Below the pieces are notes generated by a model. It did no database searches. It saw nothing but the letters and a program-made list of their open reading frames with translations, and was not told the origin of the DNA. Of a DNA stretch of 64,000 nt, positions 35,641 through 47,700 are shown in pieces (position 1 is the stretch's first letter; every line of letters begins with the position of its first letter). A program made the translations under genes and the position numbers. The DNA is from Malaya genurostris (lineage: Eukaryota > Arthropoda > Insecta > Diptera > Culicidae). The stretch lies in NCBI RefSeq assembly GCF_030247185.1, contig NC_080572.1, positions 39,471,383-39,535,382 of the forward strand. Reading direction: 5' to 3'.

Positions 35641-36099
35641 CTTGAATTTCGTAAGCGCTTCGAATTTAGGTTTTTATGATATTGAACATATTTGTTTTAT
35701 TGGGTAATTAATTTGGAATCAAACGTGAAGGTGTGCGAGGCGATGGTTTGAAAAACATCGAAATACCTTAACACTTTCACTGGAAATTCCGAAATGTGCA
35801 TTTAAATTTCTCTTGTGATATGCAAGCTAGTTCATATAGTTTTTTAGAAACGGTTAAACCTCTCTTCAGACTATTAATAACTGTAGCTTGATTGATCGTA
35901 ATAAACATAATTAATATGTAGGGAAGTATTTTAACATTATCATCCGTTCAATTTTCGAAGACAAGAAGTTTTCGTTGGTTTTACTGTTACCGTAAGTATC
36001 TGTTTACATTAAATAAAATTATTTTGTAGTTTTCTCGGTATCCAGATAGATATCGCAATGCTCTATGTGCAGTGTTTCATATTGCTTGTTATACTGTTT
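35641..36099. other. Unassigned AT-rich DNA
   Basis: Nothing recognised. Confidence 0.35.
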
Positions 36100-37080
36100 T
36101 TTGGTACCGCATTAAATGCCGCACGATTCTATCCCGATCAGCAGCAGCAGCAGCAGTAGTAGTCGAAGCAAGGATAGAACACAAGATTGATATCCATACA
36201 AGGTGAATGCGCGAAAACGAAAATAATGTAAATAATTACATCGTTGCCGGGTTGACGTCTATTCCCCAGACCCAGACCCAGACCAGGCAGAGGGCGGTTG
36301 CTGCTTTCACTGCGACCGCGTGTGTTATTCTTTGGTCAAGACGAGCCCCAAACGGGCAACGCTCCACAAACACTATCAGACGACGGGGACGACCTGCACT
36401 GCTGTCTATGTTTATGCCAACGCTGACAGAATTGATCGAAAATTCGACAGCCACAGCGCCAGCAGGAATCCGCATCTTCAGTTGCCGTTGTTTGTAACTG
36501 GTGGATAGCTTGTCATTCTTTCAGGGTGTCGCATGACCGCACGTCATCGCGATCGTCGTCGCCAGCAGCAACAACGGCAGTGTCAGTAATAGCGTGCCCG
36601 AGAGACGCCATGTGTCAAGCAGTTGGGGTTTATTTGGTGTGGTTTAGTCGATTGCAATTCAATGCTGTGTTGGTGTGGCCGAAAAGGGGAGCCCTTCCGT
36701 TTCTGACGTACAGACTACCTGGTCTTCCCGGCGGAATGCATGTAGTAGTGATACTGAATCGCAGTTTCCTATTGGTTGGTACGCACCTGCAATGCGAAAA
36801 ATCGACACCAACACTTGTATTCGATGAAGCTTCCCGGGTTGTTTGTTGCACTGATGGGTTAGCTATGCGGGGTGTGACTGGGAGTTGGGAGTACTCTAAC
36901 AGTAAGTACTTTACTATGTGTGCATGTGGCACTGTATACCGTATGCCGGTTACATTATTGCAGTATTCAACAGTCAAGCTGCTATCAAGAAACCTTCAGT
37001 AGTAAACAGCACCCAGCTCGGGAGAAGATGGTATCTCTTATTTGATTAGCGGTTTTATTTTCCCATTGTGCACTGATCAG
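36100..37080. other. GC-richer block, unassigned
   Basis: It has (CAG)n at 36141-36157, 'cagacc' repeats at 36269-36286, and overlapping open frames on both strands (up to 158 codons at 36526-37002 on plus and 115 codons on minus). The frames read as low-complexity S/A/R at the start and match no domain I know. It could be a promoter/5' exon block of an unseen gene. Confidence 0.35.
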
Positions 37081-38439
37081 CCCAAATACCTGGAACTTTC
37101 GAGGGCAATCATTTCGCGGCCAGACCCACTTGAGTGTCGTTCGAACGATAATGTACCGATAAACAAAGTGCTCAGACTGTGATAACCGATCAAAAGTTCT
37201 TCACGAGCAACAACAATTTGTCCAACTGCTGATCCGATTGATGAGAAAATTTTAAAGGAAAAGCAAACGTGTGCGACATTACCGCAACAGGTCGATTTCG
37301 TCGCACTACGACATGGCTGGCTTCTCAATTCTGTTACTAAACATACTACATATACCACAGTAAACGCAAAGCGGAAGAATGTACACAAACGTCATTGCAA
37401 CTATCTATGGTACAGTCGATGGCTACTTATGATGATGCTGCAAGGGTTAGATAGCAATCATTGCGCATCTTTCAAAGCTACATTATTATGTTAATTCAAA
37501 TAAAACGGGGACACCATCTAACTTTGTAGAATGTAAACATTGAGAGTGCCAAACAATCCAACAATATTTAGCTGTGATTGTGTAAAAGCATGAAAACCAT
37601 TTAAAAGAAAAGTTAACTACTCTGTCCAACTACCAAGTCCTAAATAGTATTTATTATTACTGTTTATATCAGCAAACAAATCTTGTGACAGCTGATGGCA
37701 CAGCGTCGGGTGGTTAGGTTTATGTCTTACTAGCACACAAACGTGTATGCTATTTAAAAGCCTTGGAGTTTTAGCCATTTGACCTACTTTTGGGGAGTGC
37801 AACCGTATACATAACCAAAAATGGGTTTGTTTCGAGCAACGGAATCGTCTGAATCAACCGCTAAGAGTAAACAACAAAGCACGTTCCGGTAAAAAACTTC
37901 TAATTACGTTTCGTTGCCATAACAATGTAATTTTACGTGCCATTTCTGATTGTCGTTCGTTCCAACGAGGCCAATTATAATACACATTTGTAATCCTCTG
38001 GTGAATGTAACTGCCGATGGAGTAGAGCTTCGGCTTAGTTAGAAATTAACGTTTTCAATAAATGGAAGATTTAAGGGATAGTAGCCTTGTTTGAATTACG
38101 CTATCAGTATAATTCTGACCCGTCTCATATAGAAGACAATCGCAGTGCAAACCGACTTTTGAAACAGGGTGGGCCATGTCCCCCCACGCAGTACGTTATC
38201 CAACAAAGCAGAAATTCGGATAAAAGGCACAGACTAACAGACAGGACACTCAAATTGGATTCTTTAATAGTTTTAACGGTCATTTCAAATATTCCTTTAG
38301 TTGGGACAGTACTCGCATACGTCATGATGACGCCACGTTACCCTATCAAAAACATCCAGTATGTCATCTAGATTGTGTTTTTTCAATTTAACAATATACC
38401 ATTTGCCATTCATACAGAATTATCTTTAATATACTGATT
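37081..38439. other. Unassigned DNA with a repeat end
   Basis: 38124-38175 holds 'gtctcatatagaagacaatc' and 'accgacttttgaaacagggt', an end fragment of the dispersed repeat. Nothing else is recognised. Confidence 0.4.
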
Positions 38440-38655
38440 TATATTGCCGAAACTAAATACAGAATTGTGCCTACTTGTCATCCTCCAACGCAATACAAAA
38501 TCGAACCCATGTTTTGTTACGATATTTACTTGCTTCTAGCCTACCACCACTTAATTTCTGGTTAAAATTACCAACACAATCAAATGTATCCTAGATGACT
38601 ACAAGTTCATTTTACATTGAATTTTTCAAACCTTCCGTGCGGAAAAAAAACAAAC
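38440..38655 (+). repeat. Dispersed ~400-bp repeat, copy 2, first part
   Basis: It matches the reverse complement of 32080-32225, up to 'ctagatgactac' near 38600. The rest of the copy resumes near 43120, so a block of about 4.5 kb separates the halves. Confidence 0.8.
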
Positions 38656-38683
38656 AAAAAGAATTCTTTCAGCTATGTACATG
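38656..38683 (+). repeat. Target-site duplication, left, of retroposon copy A
   Basis: This is 28 bp, matching 42976-43003 with one mismatch. The core is TCTTTCAGCTATGTACAT. Confidence 0.9.
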
Positions 38684-40517
38684 TATGTATGTATGTATGT
38701 ATGTATGTATGTATGTATGTATGTATGTATGTATGTATGTATGTATGTATGTATGTATGTATGTATGTATGTATGTATGTATGTATGTATGTATGTATGT
38801 ATGTATGTATGTATGTATGTATGTATGTATGTATGTATGTATGTATGTATGTATGTATGTATGTATGTATGTATGTATGTATGTATGTATGTATGTATGT
38901 ATGTATGTATGTATGTATGTATGTATGTATGTATGTATGTATGTATGTATGTATGTATGTATGTATGTATGTATGTATGTATGTATGTATGTATGTATGT
39001 ATGTATGTATGTATGTATGTATGTATGTATGTATGTATGTATGTATGTATGTATGTATGTATGTATGTATGTATGTATGTATGTATGTATGTATGTATGT
39101 ATGTATGTATGTATGTATGTATGTATGTATGTATGTATGTATGTATGTATGTATGTATGTATGTATGTATGTATGTATGTATGTATGTATGTATGTATGT
39201 ATGTATGTATGTATGTATGTATGTATGTATGTATGTATGTATGTATGTATGTATGTATGTATGTATGTATGTATGTATGTATGTATGTATGTATGTATGT
39301 ATGTATGTATGTATGTATGTATGTATGTATGTATGTATGTATGTATGTATGTATGTATGTATGTATGTATGTATGTATGTATGTATGTATGTATGTATGT
39401 ATGTATGTATGTATGTATGTATGTATGTATGTATGTATGTATGTATGTATGTATGTATGTATGTATGTATGTATGTATGTATGTATGTATGTATGTATGT
39501 ATGTATGTATGTATGTATGTATGTATGTATGTATGTATGTATGTATGTATGTATGTATGTATGTATGTATGTATGTATGTATGTATGTATGTATGTATGT
39601 ATGTATGTATGTATGTATGTATGTATGTATGTATGTATGTATGTATGTATGTATGTATGTATGTATGTATGTATGTATGTATGTATGTATGTATGTATGT
39701 ATGTATGTATGTATGTATGTATGTATGTATGTATGTATGTATGTATGTATGTATGTATGTATGTATGTATGTATGTATGTATGTATGTATGTATGTATGT
39801 ATGTATGTATGTATGTATGTATGTATGTATGTATGTATGTATGTATGTATGTATGTATGTATGTATGTATGTATGTATGTATGTATGTATGTATGTATGT
39901 ATGTATGTATGTATGTATGTATGTATGTATGTATGTATGTATGTATGTATGTATGTATGTATGTATGTATGTATGTATGTATGTATGTATGTATGTATGT
40001 ATGTATGTATGTATGTATGTATGTATGTATGTATGTATGTATGTATGTATGTATGTATGTATGTATGTATGTATGTATGTATGTATGTATGTATGTATGT
40101 ATGTATGTATGTATGTATGTATGTATGTATGTATGTATGTATGTATGTATGTATGTATGTATGTATGTATGTATGTATGTATGTATGTATGTATGTATGT
40201 ATGTATGTATGTATGTATGTATGTATGTATGTATGTATGTATGTATGTATGTATGTATGTATGTATGTATGTATGTATGTATGTATGTATGTATGTATGT
40301 ATGTATGTATGTATGTATGTATGTATGTATGTATGTATGTATGTATGTATGTATGTATGTATGTATGTATGTATGTATGTATGTATGTATGTATGTATGT
40401 ATGTATGTATGTATGTATGTATGTATGTATGTATGTATGTATGTATGTATGTATGTATGTATGTATGTATGTATGTATGTATGTATGTATGTATGTATGT
40501 ATGTATGTATGTATGTG
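38681..40517. repeat. (ATGT)n microsatellite, about 1.84 kb
   Basis: About 459 uninterrupted ATGT units, with no base change that I can see. It is open in all plus frames and one minus frame only because the repeat lacks stops. It corresponds to the (ACAT)n 3' tail of the retroposon. In copy B the same place has about four units of a pentamer, TGATG. Confidence 0.98.
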
Positions 40518-40877
40518 TGAAGCCACCATCAGTTCAAGGCATTACCAGTGTATGCGGGTAGACTTACAGTAGATCCGAATTTGATTATCAGATAGCTTTC
40601 ATATAACTGCTGTTAAGGATGCCAGAATGGGTTTTGAGGACCCGGCGCCTTCCAGCAAGAACATCCAGCCATATAATAATAAATTTCGCTGTACCAGCTT
40701 AAATCCGTCTGATGGTTTGTTTGTTAGAAGGGTGCGTCTTGCTAATTTCAGACCTTCAGGGAGAAACACAAAGCTTCCCCCACGTGACTCAGGTTGGCAA
40801 TCCACTCCATCATCCAGTCATTCACTTGTAAGATACCCTGATGTATTCTCTGCCCCTCTCCGTTGTCGATATAATTG

Positions 40878-41107
40878 AACATAATACAATATAATATAAA
40901 TTAATATAAAAAATATAATATAATACAATACAATGTAACATAATTTAATTTAATACAATACAATATAACATAATATAATATAATATAATATAATATAATA
41001 TAATATAATATAATATAATATAATATAATATAATATAATATAATATAATATAATATAATATAATATAATATAATATAATATAATATAATATAATATAATA
41101 TAATATA
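40878..41107. repeat. (TAATA)n pentanucleotide tract
   Basis: It is degenerate from 40878 and nearly perfect from about 40970 to 41106. The tract continues beyond the nested TIR element at 42200-42232 and 42370-42485, so the element inserted in it. Confidence 0.9.
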
Positions 41108-42198
41108 CACACTTAAAACCATTTCTTGAGCTCGGCATAATAAAATGCCGAAACTGATCAGCAACACGTAAATTTGCTGATTGCTCAGTAATCAATACGC
41201 ATGTTTCTGAACTTCGTTAAATGCATTCGCTGATATTTCGGTAAAATGCTTCACTTTGCCGAAATTTGGCATAATTGCTTGCTGAATTTATCAGTAAACA
41301 ACAGATATGCCGACATCAGCAGAGACGTTTGCCGAGATTTCGGAATATGCGCTAGCTGTTGCCGAGATTCAGCACGACAGCTGTCATTTATTGCCACGTT
41401 ACATTTTCGCTACGCATTGTGCGATTATTTTCTGATGAAATTCTCGAGTGAAAAAATGGATAATCTTCGAAGAAGCGTGGAACCACTTACAAGTAAAAAT
41501 ATTGAATAAATATAGTGACATGTTTCGCTTTATAAAAAGCGACTTTATCAGAGCACTCGCGATTATAAGGGAAAAGCACCCAACACGGGGCTCAAAGCGT
41601 CCTCGAGACAAAACTTTGGAGGATAAGCGAAAAAATAACCCCATGCATGGAATAATGCAATAGATCAAAGTAAGTAACAATACCGTATATGCATCATTAA
41701 ATATTGAACATTTTTGTAAGCCAAAAATCAATATATATTTTTATTTTCATATTTCCAGCTCGACTCAAGGTGGTCGCATCTGGAAACGCCGCTTTTTTTT
41801 ATGCTACATGTTTTCAGGTAGAGGCTTTCAGCACAACTGGCAACAAATTTGTAAGCCTCCTTTAAGTGTTAATAAAATGAATTTTTGATCCTGAATGGCG
41901 TGTTTATAATGTTGAGAAATTACAAACAAAATTAATTGACTAGATTTTTAATTACTGATGATTCGGTAATTTATTTTTTTCATTTTTTCGTTTTATTGGA
42001 TTGCCGAATATTCAGTGAACGTTTCACTGAGCAAACAGTAAATCTTATGCTGATGATTTCGGCAATATTTGACGTTTGTCAAATTTTAAGGTGCCGAGAC
42101 GCTCAGTAATTTTATTTTTGCCGAGATGATTGCTGATTACTCGGCTGTGCGAATCTCGGCATTTTTTTGCCGAGACTCAGCTAAAAAATTTAAGTGTG
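41108..42198. mobile_element. 1.09-kb TIR element CACACTTAAA, copy 2
   Basis: TA flanks (41106-41107, 42199-42200) and inverted CACACTTAAA ends are present. It is collinear with 24170-25246, differing by scattered substitutions and a few short indels, including extra bases near 41900-41930. The internal short frame (41448-41663) differs from copy 1 by several amino-acid changes. Confidence 0.92.
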
Positions 42199-42233
42199 TA
42201 ATTCAATATAACATGATATAATATAATATAACT

Positions 42234-42366
42234 AGAGAGAACAAATATCCAAGCTAGAACAACCTTTATAAAAAGCTGTGTAAAGCATACAAGTGAAAAT
42301 CCGTTAAAATCAGCGTTGCACACGACTTTTCATGCATGAATGTCTGTTGGATATCTGTTCTCTGTG
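42234..42366. mobile_element. 133-bp MITE in the (TAATA)n tract
   Basis: The left end 'agagagaacaaatatccaa' and the right end reversed 'cagagaacagatatccaa' are imperfect inverted repeats. ATATAAC flanks both sides (near 42226 and 42367), giving a 7-8-bp TSD as for hAT-type elements. Confidence 0.75.
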
Positions 42367-42586
42367 ATATAACATTATATAAAATAATATAATATAATAT
42401 AATATAATATAATATAATTTAATATAATACAATATATTCTAACAATATACTATGATATAATACAATATAATATAATATAATATATGAAGTAATATGCTAT
42501 GATACAATATATAACAGTTGGTGTCGCAGTGTAAGTTATGCTCTTATTTCGTCGCAGTACTGCGGGAAATATAATGTTTATTTTTT

Positions 42587-42626
42587 AATAATAATAATAA
42601 TAAAAATAATAATAATAATAACAATA

Positions 42627-42696
<70 letters not shown>
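42587..42696. repeat. (AAT)n tract
   Basis: A trinucleotide repeat with a few interruptions. The equivalent tract in copy B is at 57168-57327. Confidence 0.9.
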
Positions 42697-43003
42697 CAAT
42701 ATATAATACAATGTAATATAATTCAATTCAATATATAACAAATAATGCAACAAACAAAAGAACCACATGTTGCAATATACTATGATATATATTGCACTTT
42801 AGGATGGGCTTCAACCTACAAGCCATTTCGCACCCTCTCATTCTGCTACTAACGCAGAAGACCATAGCACCCAGTCGACGCCGTTCTATTGTCCAAATGT
42901 CATCATAGACGCTCAGGGAGGCATGAGATAGGAACTTGTGAGGACTTAGTTATCTCACCATTTGACGACCCAAAAAAAAAGAAATCTTTCAGCTATGTAC
43001 ATA

Positions 43004-43866
<863 letters not shown>

Positions 43867-43869
43867 ATA

Positions 43870-44120
43870 CGTACTCAATTAGATTTTTTTGTTGCCGAAT
43901 CTCAGCAAAATTTTCTCGGCAATTGTCTCGGCAAACATTGAAATTTTTGGTATTTTTCATTTGACTGGTAATTAGCATTCACCGAGATTTTAAAATAGAG
44001 CATAAATTACCAAAATTTCCGTTGCTTTTGGAATGAAGTTACTGAAATTATCGGTGTTCATGCATCCGAGTTATTGCCGGGATTTTGAGCAAATCATTAA
44101 AATGAAATTTTTTGTGTAAA
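43870..44120. repeat. Diverged relative of the CACACTTAAA element
   Basis: 'gttgccgaatctcagcaaaa', 'ttctcggcaattgtctcggc', 'tcaccgagattttaaa' and 'atccgagttattgccgg' echo the subterminal words of 24170-25246 and 41108-42198. Ends were not found. Confidence 0.5.
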
Positions 44121-45333
44121 AAAAACACTCTACTAAAAACTCGTTTTCATAGATTTATTGATTTCAATATTATGGTGGCAGTTGAACTGACAGGCTCGAA
44201 AATGTGAGAAAAAGAATATATCAGCTGAAGAAAATGCTGTAAAACATTTACACAGAAGAATGGATGCACTTTCTTGTCATCCAAGTAGGAAACACAATTT
44301 GAATTCTCACAGAAAATCAGATTCCGGCTACAGCACAGATAATGGCGCAATAAAACATTGAACATTCAAGAAAACATATCATACCGGAGTCCAATCAATT
44401 ACATGCAGTAGATTATCGTTACGAGGATCTTCTCGTGTGCGTTAGGATAACGAGTAAAAAATGTGTAAGACCTTTCATTCCAATCTCATTTTGTGATAAT
44501 CGCTTGAGAAAAATAAGTGTGCTCGGTTTTGTAGTTTTCGACCACTATTTCCGGTACCTCCAGAAATGGTGGTTTTTGGGCACCAATATAGCCGAAGTCG
44601 GTTTGTATGGCTGGCAACTAGAATGATCTACAAATTAACATTGGTTTGAGCCCAATTTTTAACAAATTTTTACGTTGTGTTGCATCACCGTTTTATGCGA
44701 CGGCTCAAAATTTCATCTTGTAATTTCTGAACCGGAAATCGGATTAGGATAAAATACTACAATTTTGCATAGGGCCATAAGACCTTTCGTGTGAATCAAA
44801 GTTTGTGAAAATCTGCTGGGACATTTCTGAGAAAATGAAGAGAGTTCCCATTCTTCAGATTTTGACCACCATTTCCGGTACCAGAATCAAAGGTCACGGG
44901 AAACTCAACCGCACCCACCTAATCGTGAATTTTGTCGAATCATGGGAATCAAGTCTTGAACAGGTTAACCATTCTATTGTACTTTTCCTATACAGCGCTT
45001 GGATTTTATCAATACTAACTAAAGTTTATAACAACTCATAGTAGCGTAATTCTTTAAAAATTTGAGTTCTTTGAATTTCATATTTGAATATCTCGAAAAC
45101 GGATACTTCTAGATGAATGGTAAGAGAATTTATTGCTTTTCTGTAGAATCATATCCTGCTGTTTAAATGAATATGTTTCGTATGGTTGATTAGAATAATG
45201 CCAAAATAAATTCAACTGTAACAACTTCACTTTTTTATTGACGCTGATCAAATTAACATCAAATGCGGATTTTAAATTTGAGCTCAAAATTAAATCATTA
45301 AAAAATATTAATATTGACGTTTAGTTTATTACC
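44121..45333 (-). repeat. Dispersed repeat fragments and unassigned DNA
   Basis: 44530-44920 has 'cgaccactatttccggtacc' and later 'ttttgaccaccatttccggt', two reverse-orientation pieces of the 155-bp family. Outside this, nothing is recognised. Confidence 0.5.
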
Positions 45334-45433
45334 TCCGGGGTGACCGTCCAGGGCACTGGTCTTACAAGTCAGTTGTAGTATGTTCGATTCTCGACCTGGA
45401 AGGATTCTTTGCGTCAGTAGGATTGTAGTTTTA
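45334..45433 (+). repeat. tRNA-derived SINE, truncated copy
   Basis: The head 'tccggggtgaccgtccaggg', 'cactggtcttacaagtcag', the B-box-like TGTTCGATTCTCG, and 'acctggaaggattctttgcg' match the SINE at 4840-5010 in the opposite orientation. The tail is missing. Confidence 0.8.
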
Positions 45434-46091
45434 TTATTGAATGACTATTTATTGAAGTTTGAACGATATTTGTGTATGTCCCATACTTCGTCCTGGGTCC
45501 CAACTTCGTCCTGGGAATAAAAAAAAACTTACGTACCGTTGTGGCAAATCCGCCCCTGGAACAATATTTAAAAAGACCGGCAAATACTTCTTAGTAAGTC
45601 AAACGTTCGTCGAATTCCTATGTTATAGCATGGGAATTTGACGGTTTGTTTGACTCTCTACAAGTAGTATTCGCCAGTCTCTTACTATGAGAGTCTGTAA
45701 TGATGTAGGGCCCGAACAGTCCGTCGCTGACGCACTTACTACCGATGGGTTTGAAGCTGCAGAGATTTTGTTGAGTTATCCGACTGTACAGTTGTTGCCT
45801 TGACAATCTGTTTCTGGAACCTGGACCCGTCATAGTTGTAGTAATTTTTCACGGTAATTAGCATATAGTTTGAAAATAGCTTTAAAATCAGTTTTTGGGG
45901 GTGTTTCCCGTGGACCCACACGGACAGAAGGATGCGGCCGCCATCGATATGTGCCAGCGTCACCGATATAGGTTCCAACCGACCAACCGACAACCATCAG
46001 GAGGCAGGATTCTCCAGAGTAAATTATGTCGCATTGGAGTAACATGCGACATCGTCACAACAACTGAAAAAATACTAGTTTTAAGTAAATA
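45434..46091. other. Unassigned DNA, possibly LINE 5' region
   Basis: No clear coding match is visible. It lies directly upstream of a LINE endonuclease segment and could be that LINE's 5' part. Confidence 0.3.
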
Positions 46092-47215
46092 GTTATTTAA
46101 AAAGCTTTGTCTTTGCAAGCGTTCGGAGCGAACTATGATGTATTCCGTTGCGATCGTGATTCCCGCAACAGTTCGAAGAAAATCGGTGTAGGCGTGCTTG
46201 TAGCTATTCACCGATGTTTAAACTTATAACAAACGTTTCGGGGGGCAGTGTCGAGCAGGTATGGGTACAAATTTGCCTGAATCCTTATTTCTTTGTGTGG
46301 TTTATTTTTCACCGAAACGTACAGGTGGTTTGCTACTGATTGACTCGCACATTCAGACGCTAGAAGAAGTAGTTTCAGTCCACATGAAACCGGCAGATGA
46401 AATTCTAATTGTTGATGATTTAAACTTCCCCGGCCTGAAATGGTACCCTGCTTCCAGCGGCTTTCTGTACGTTGACCCAATGCATTCTTCTTTTCACACC
46501 GGTATCATCCATCTGCTTGATCGATACAGTCTTATCCCAAGTAGCAAACATTGTTCTAGCATTGTATTCCTTCACTCTTCTCGGAACGATTGTGCGATTG
46601 AAAAAGCGCAGTTTGCTTGTATGATGTGCAACAAGTTTCTTGTTTGATATGTTTCATAGCAGTAATATTTCTTAAGTAGAACCCGAAAATGAAACTGCAC
46701 AAATGAACTTATTGTAGAACTAGTTAAATAAACCGATGGTGGAATTTAATCGTTTTAGGTTTTTGATTTGGTTTCACAAGCAGTAATATGATGATTTTCA
46801 CATTTGTTACAAAAACATGTAAAATCGTTTGTCAAACATATCTAGCATGAATAGCCATTCTGTAGCAATGGTGAAACATTCCAATTTTAACAAGTTTCAA
46901 TTGCTACTTGGGTAACCTATTGCGTCAAGTGAATCACGTCGAAAATGAGCACAACAGAATTCTCGATCTCTGCTATTCAAGCAAATCCGATTTTGAACCC
47001 AGAATTTCCGAAGAAGCAATTCCTTTAGTGAAATCCGTTAGACATCCTCCTCCCCTGCACATTGTACTTGAATCAAATCGAACGTTGGATAACTTGCAAA
47101 TTTCACAAACCATCAGATACAATTTTAAAAGAGCCGACTACAATAGTATTGTTGCATTCGAGGACTGTGGAATTCTTGACAATGATGATATGAATTTTGC
47201 AGCTCGCTGAGAAAA
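46092..47215 (+). pseudogene. CR1/T1-type LINE endonuclease fragment, interrupted
   Basis: The APE-type endonuclease reads ANYDVFRCDRDSRNSSKKIG and GVGVLVAIHRC (46120-46215). In another frame it continues with VDDLNFPGLKWYPASSGFLY (within 46261-46530, matching 'GDFN.PGL.W'). After a nested MITE it resumes as LRQVNHVENEHNRILDLCYS and on to 47210. The order and motifs are those of the N-terminal domain of CR1/T1/Q-like mosquito LINEs. There is no RT domain downstream. Frameshifts and the insertion make it non-functional. The clade is assigned from memory of motifs and is not certain. Confidence 0.75.
46535..46912. mobile_element. 378-bp MITE inserted in LINE
   Basis: The inverted ends CCCAAGTAGCAA (46536-46547 and, reversed, 46901-46912) interrupt the LINE coding frame exactly between ...DRYSL and ..LRQVNHV. 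TA flanks both sides (46533-46534, 46913-46914). Removing the segment and one TA rejoins the frame. Confidence 0.85.
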
Positions 47216-47700
47216 ATGTTTGATATTTTTTAGAAAAATGACCACTATTTCCGGTGCTTCCGGAATCGGAAATTCAGAACCATAATAGCCGGAATCGGCT
47301 TGTGTGGCCGTTTACTGATAATTACTTCCGATTGAAGTATTTTAAGGCCAATTTAGATTTTTTTTGCGTATTTTGTTTTGTCACCTAAAGTGAAGGTATA
47401 CAATTCTTAACACACTTTATCATATAATTCTGGAACCGGAAGTTGGATCCGGATGAAATACAGGAACCTTCGTAAGGGACCACAAGACCTTTCATATTAA
47501 GTTTGTCAAAATCGGTTCAGCCATCTCCGAGAAAATCTAGTAAAATTATTTGAAACATATACAGAGAGAGAGAGATTGCTTAGCTCGATGAACTGAGTCG
47601 AATGGTATATGACACTTGGCCCTCCGGGCCAAATTTTATTGGTCGATTTTCAAGTGATTGCATGAACCTTTCTATATGAGAAAGGCAGAAACATTTCTTT
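47216..47700 (-). repeat. Dispersed 155-bp-family repeat with end motif
   Basis: 'tgaccactatttccggtgct', 'taattctggaaccggaagtt', 'ctcgatgaactgagtcgaat', 'ccctccgggcc' and the end 'cctttctatatgagaaaggc' (47670-47690) occur in the usual order. An (AG)n run lies at 47564-47575. Confidence 0.75.

Larger units (their letters stand above)
38684..42975 (-). mobile_element. Microsatellite-bearing retroposon, copy A
   Basis: This insertion lies between 28-bp direct repeats (38656-38683, 42976-43003). Read on the minus strand, the 5' part is 42970 to about 42820 ('gtcgtcaaatggtgagataa'). Then come an (AAT)n tract at 42587-42696, a 'cttacactgcgacacc' block near 42520, (TAATA)n tracts, a 3' domain 40877-40518 ending 'aactgatggtggcttc', and a (ACAT)n tail to 38684. 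Long TSDs and a simple-repeat 3' tail fit target-primed reverse transcription. No ORF with RT motifs is present, so it is non-autonomous or strongly truncated. Two TIR elements are nested inside (41108-42198, 42234-42366). Copy B is at 54846-57541. Confidence 0.8.

Noticed and set aside
36526..37002. 158-codon ORF on plus, the longest outside repeats
   Set aside because: A 115-codon frame overlaps it on the minus strand, it matches no known family, and it has no supporting splice or start context. Kept only as part of a GC-richer block.
38595..40572. Four overlapping ORFs of 618-651 codons encoding (MYVC)n or (YIHT)n
   Set aside because: They exist only because the (ATGT)n repeat has no stop codon in these frames. 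There is no gene context.
40901..41195. ORFs encoding YIIL repeats (also at 53616-53878)
   Set aside because: They are translations of the (TAATA)n microsatellite.
41448..41663. 71-codon ORF inside the CACACTTAAA element, also present in copy 1 (24510-24725)
   Set aside because: The two copies differ by several amino-acid changes over this short frame, giving no sign of selection on a protein, and no domain is recognised.
42544..42768. Poly-Leu ORF, and the poly-Asn and poly-Ile ORFs at 57146-57400
   Set aside because: They are translations of the (AAT)n tracts.
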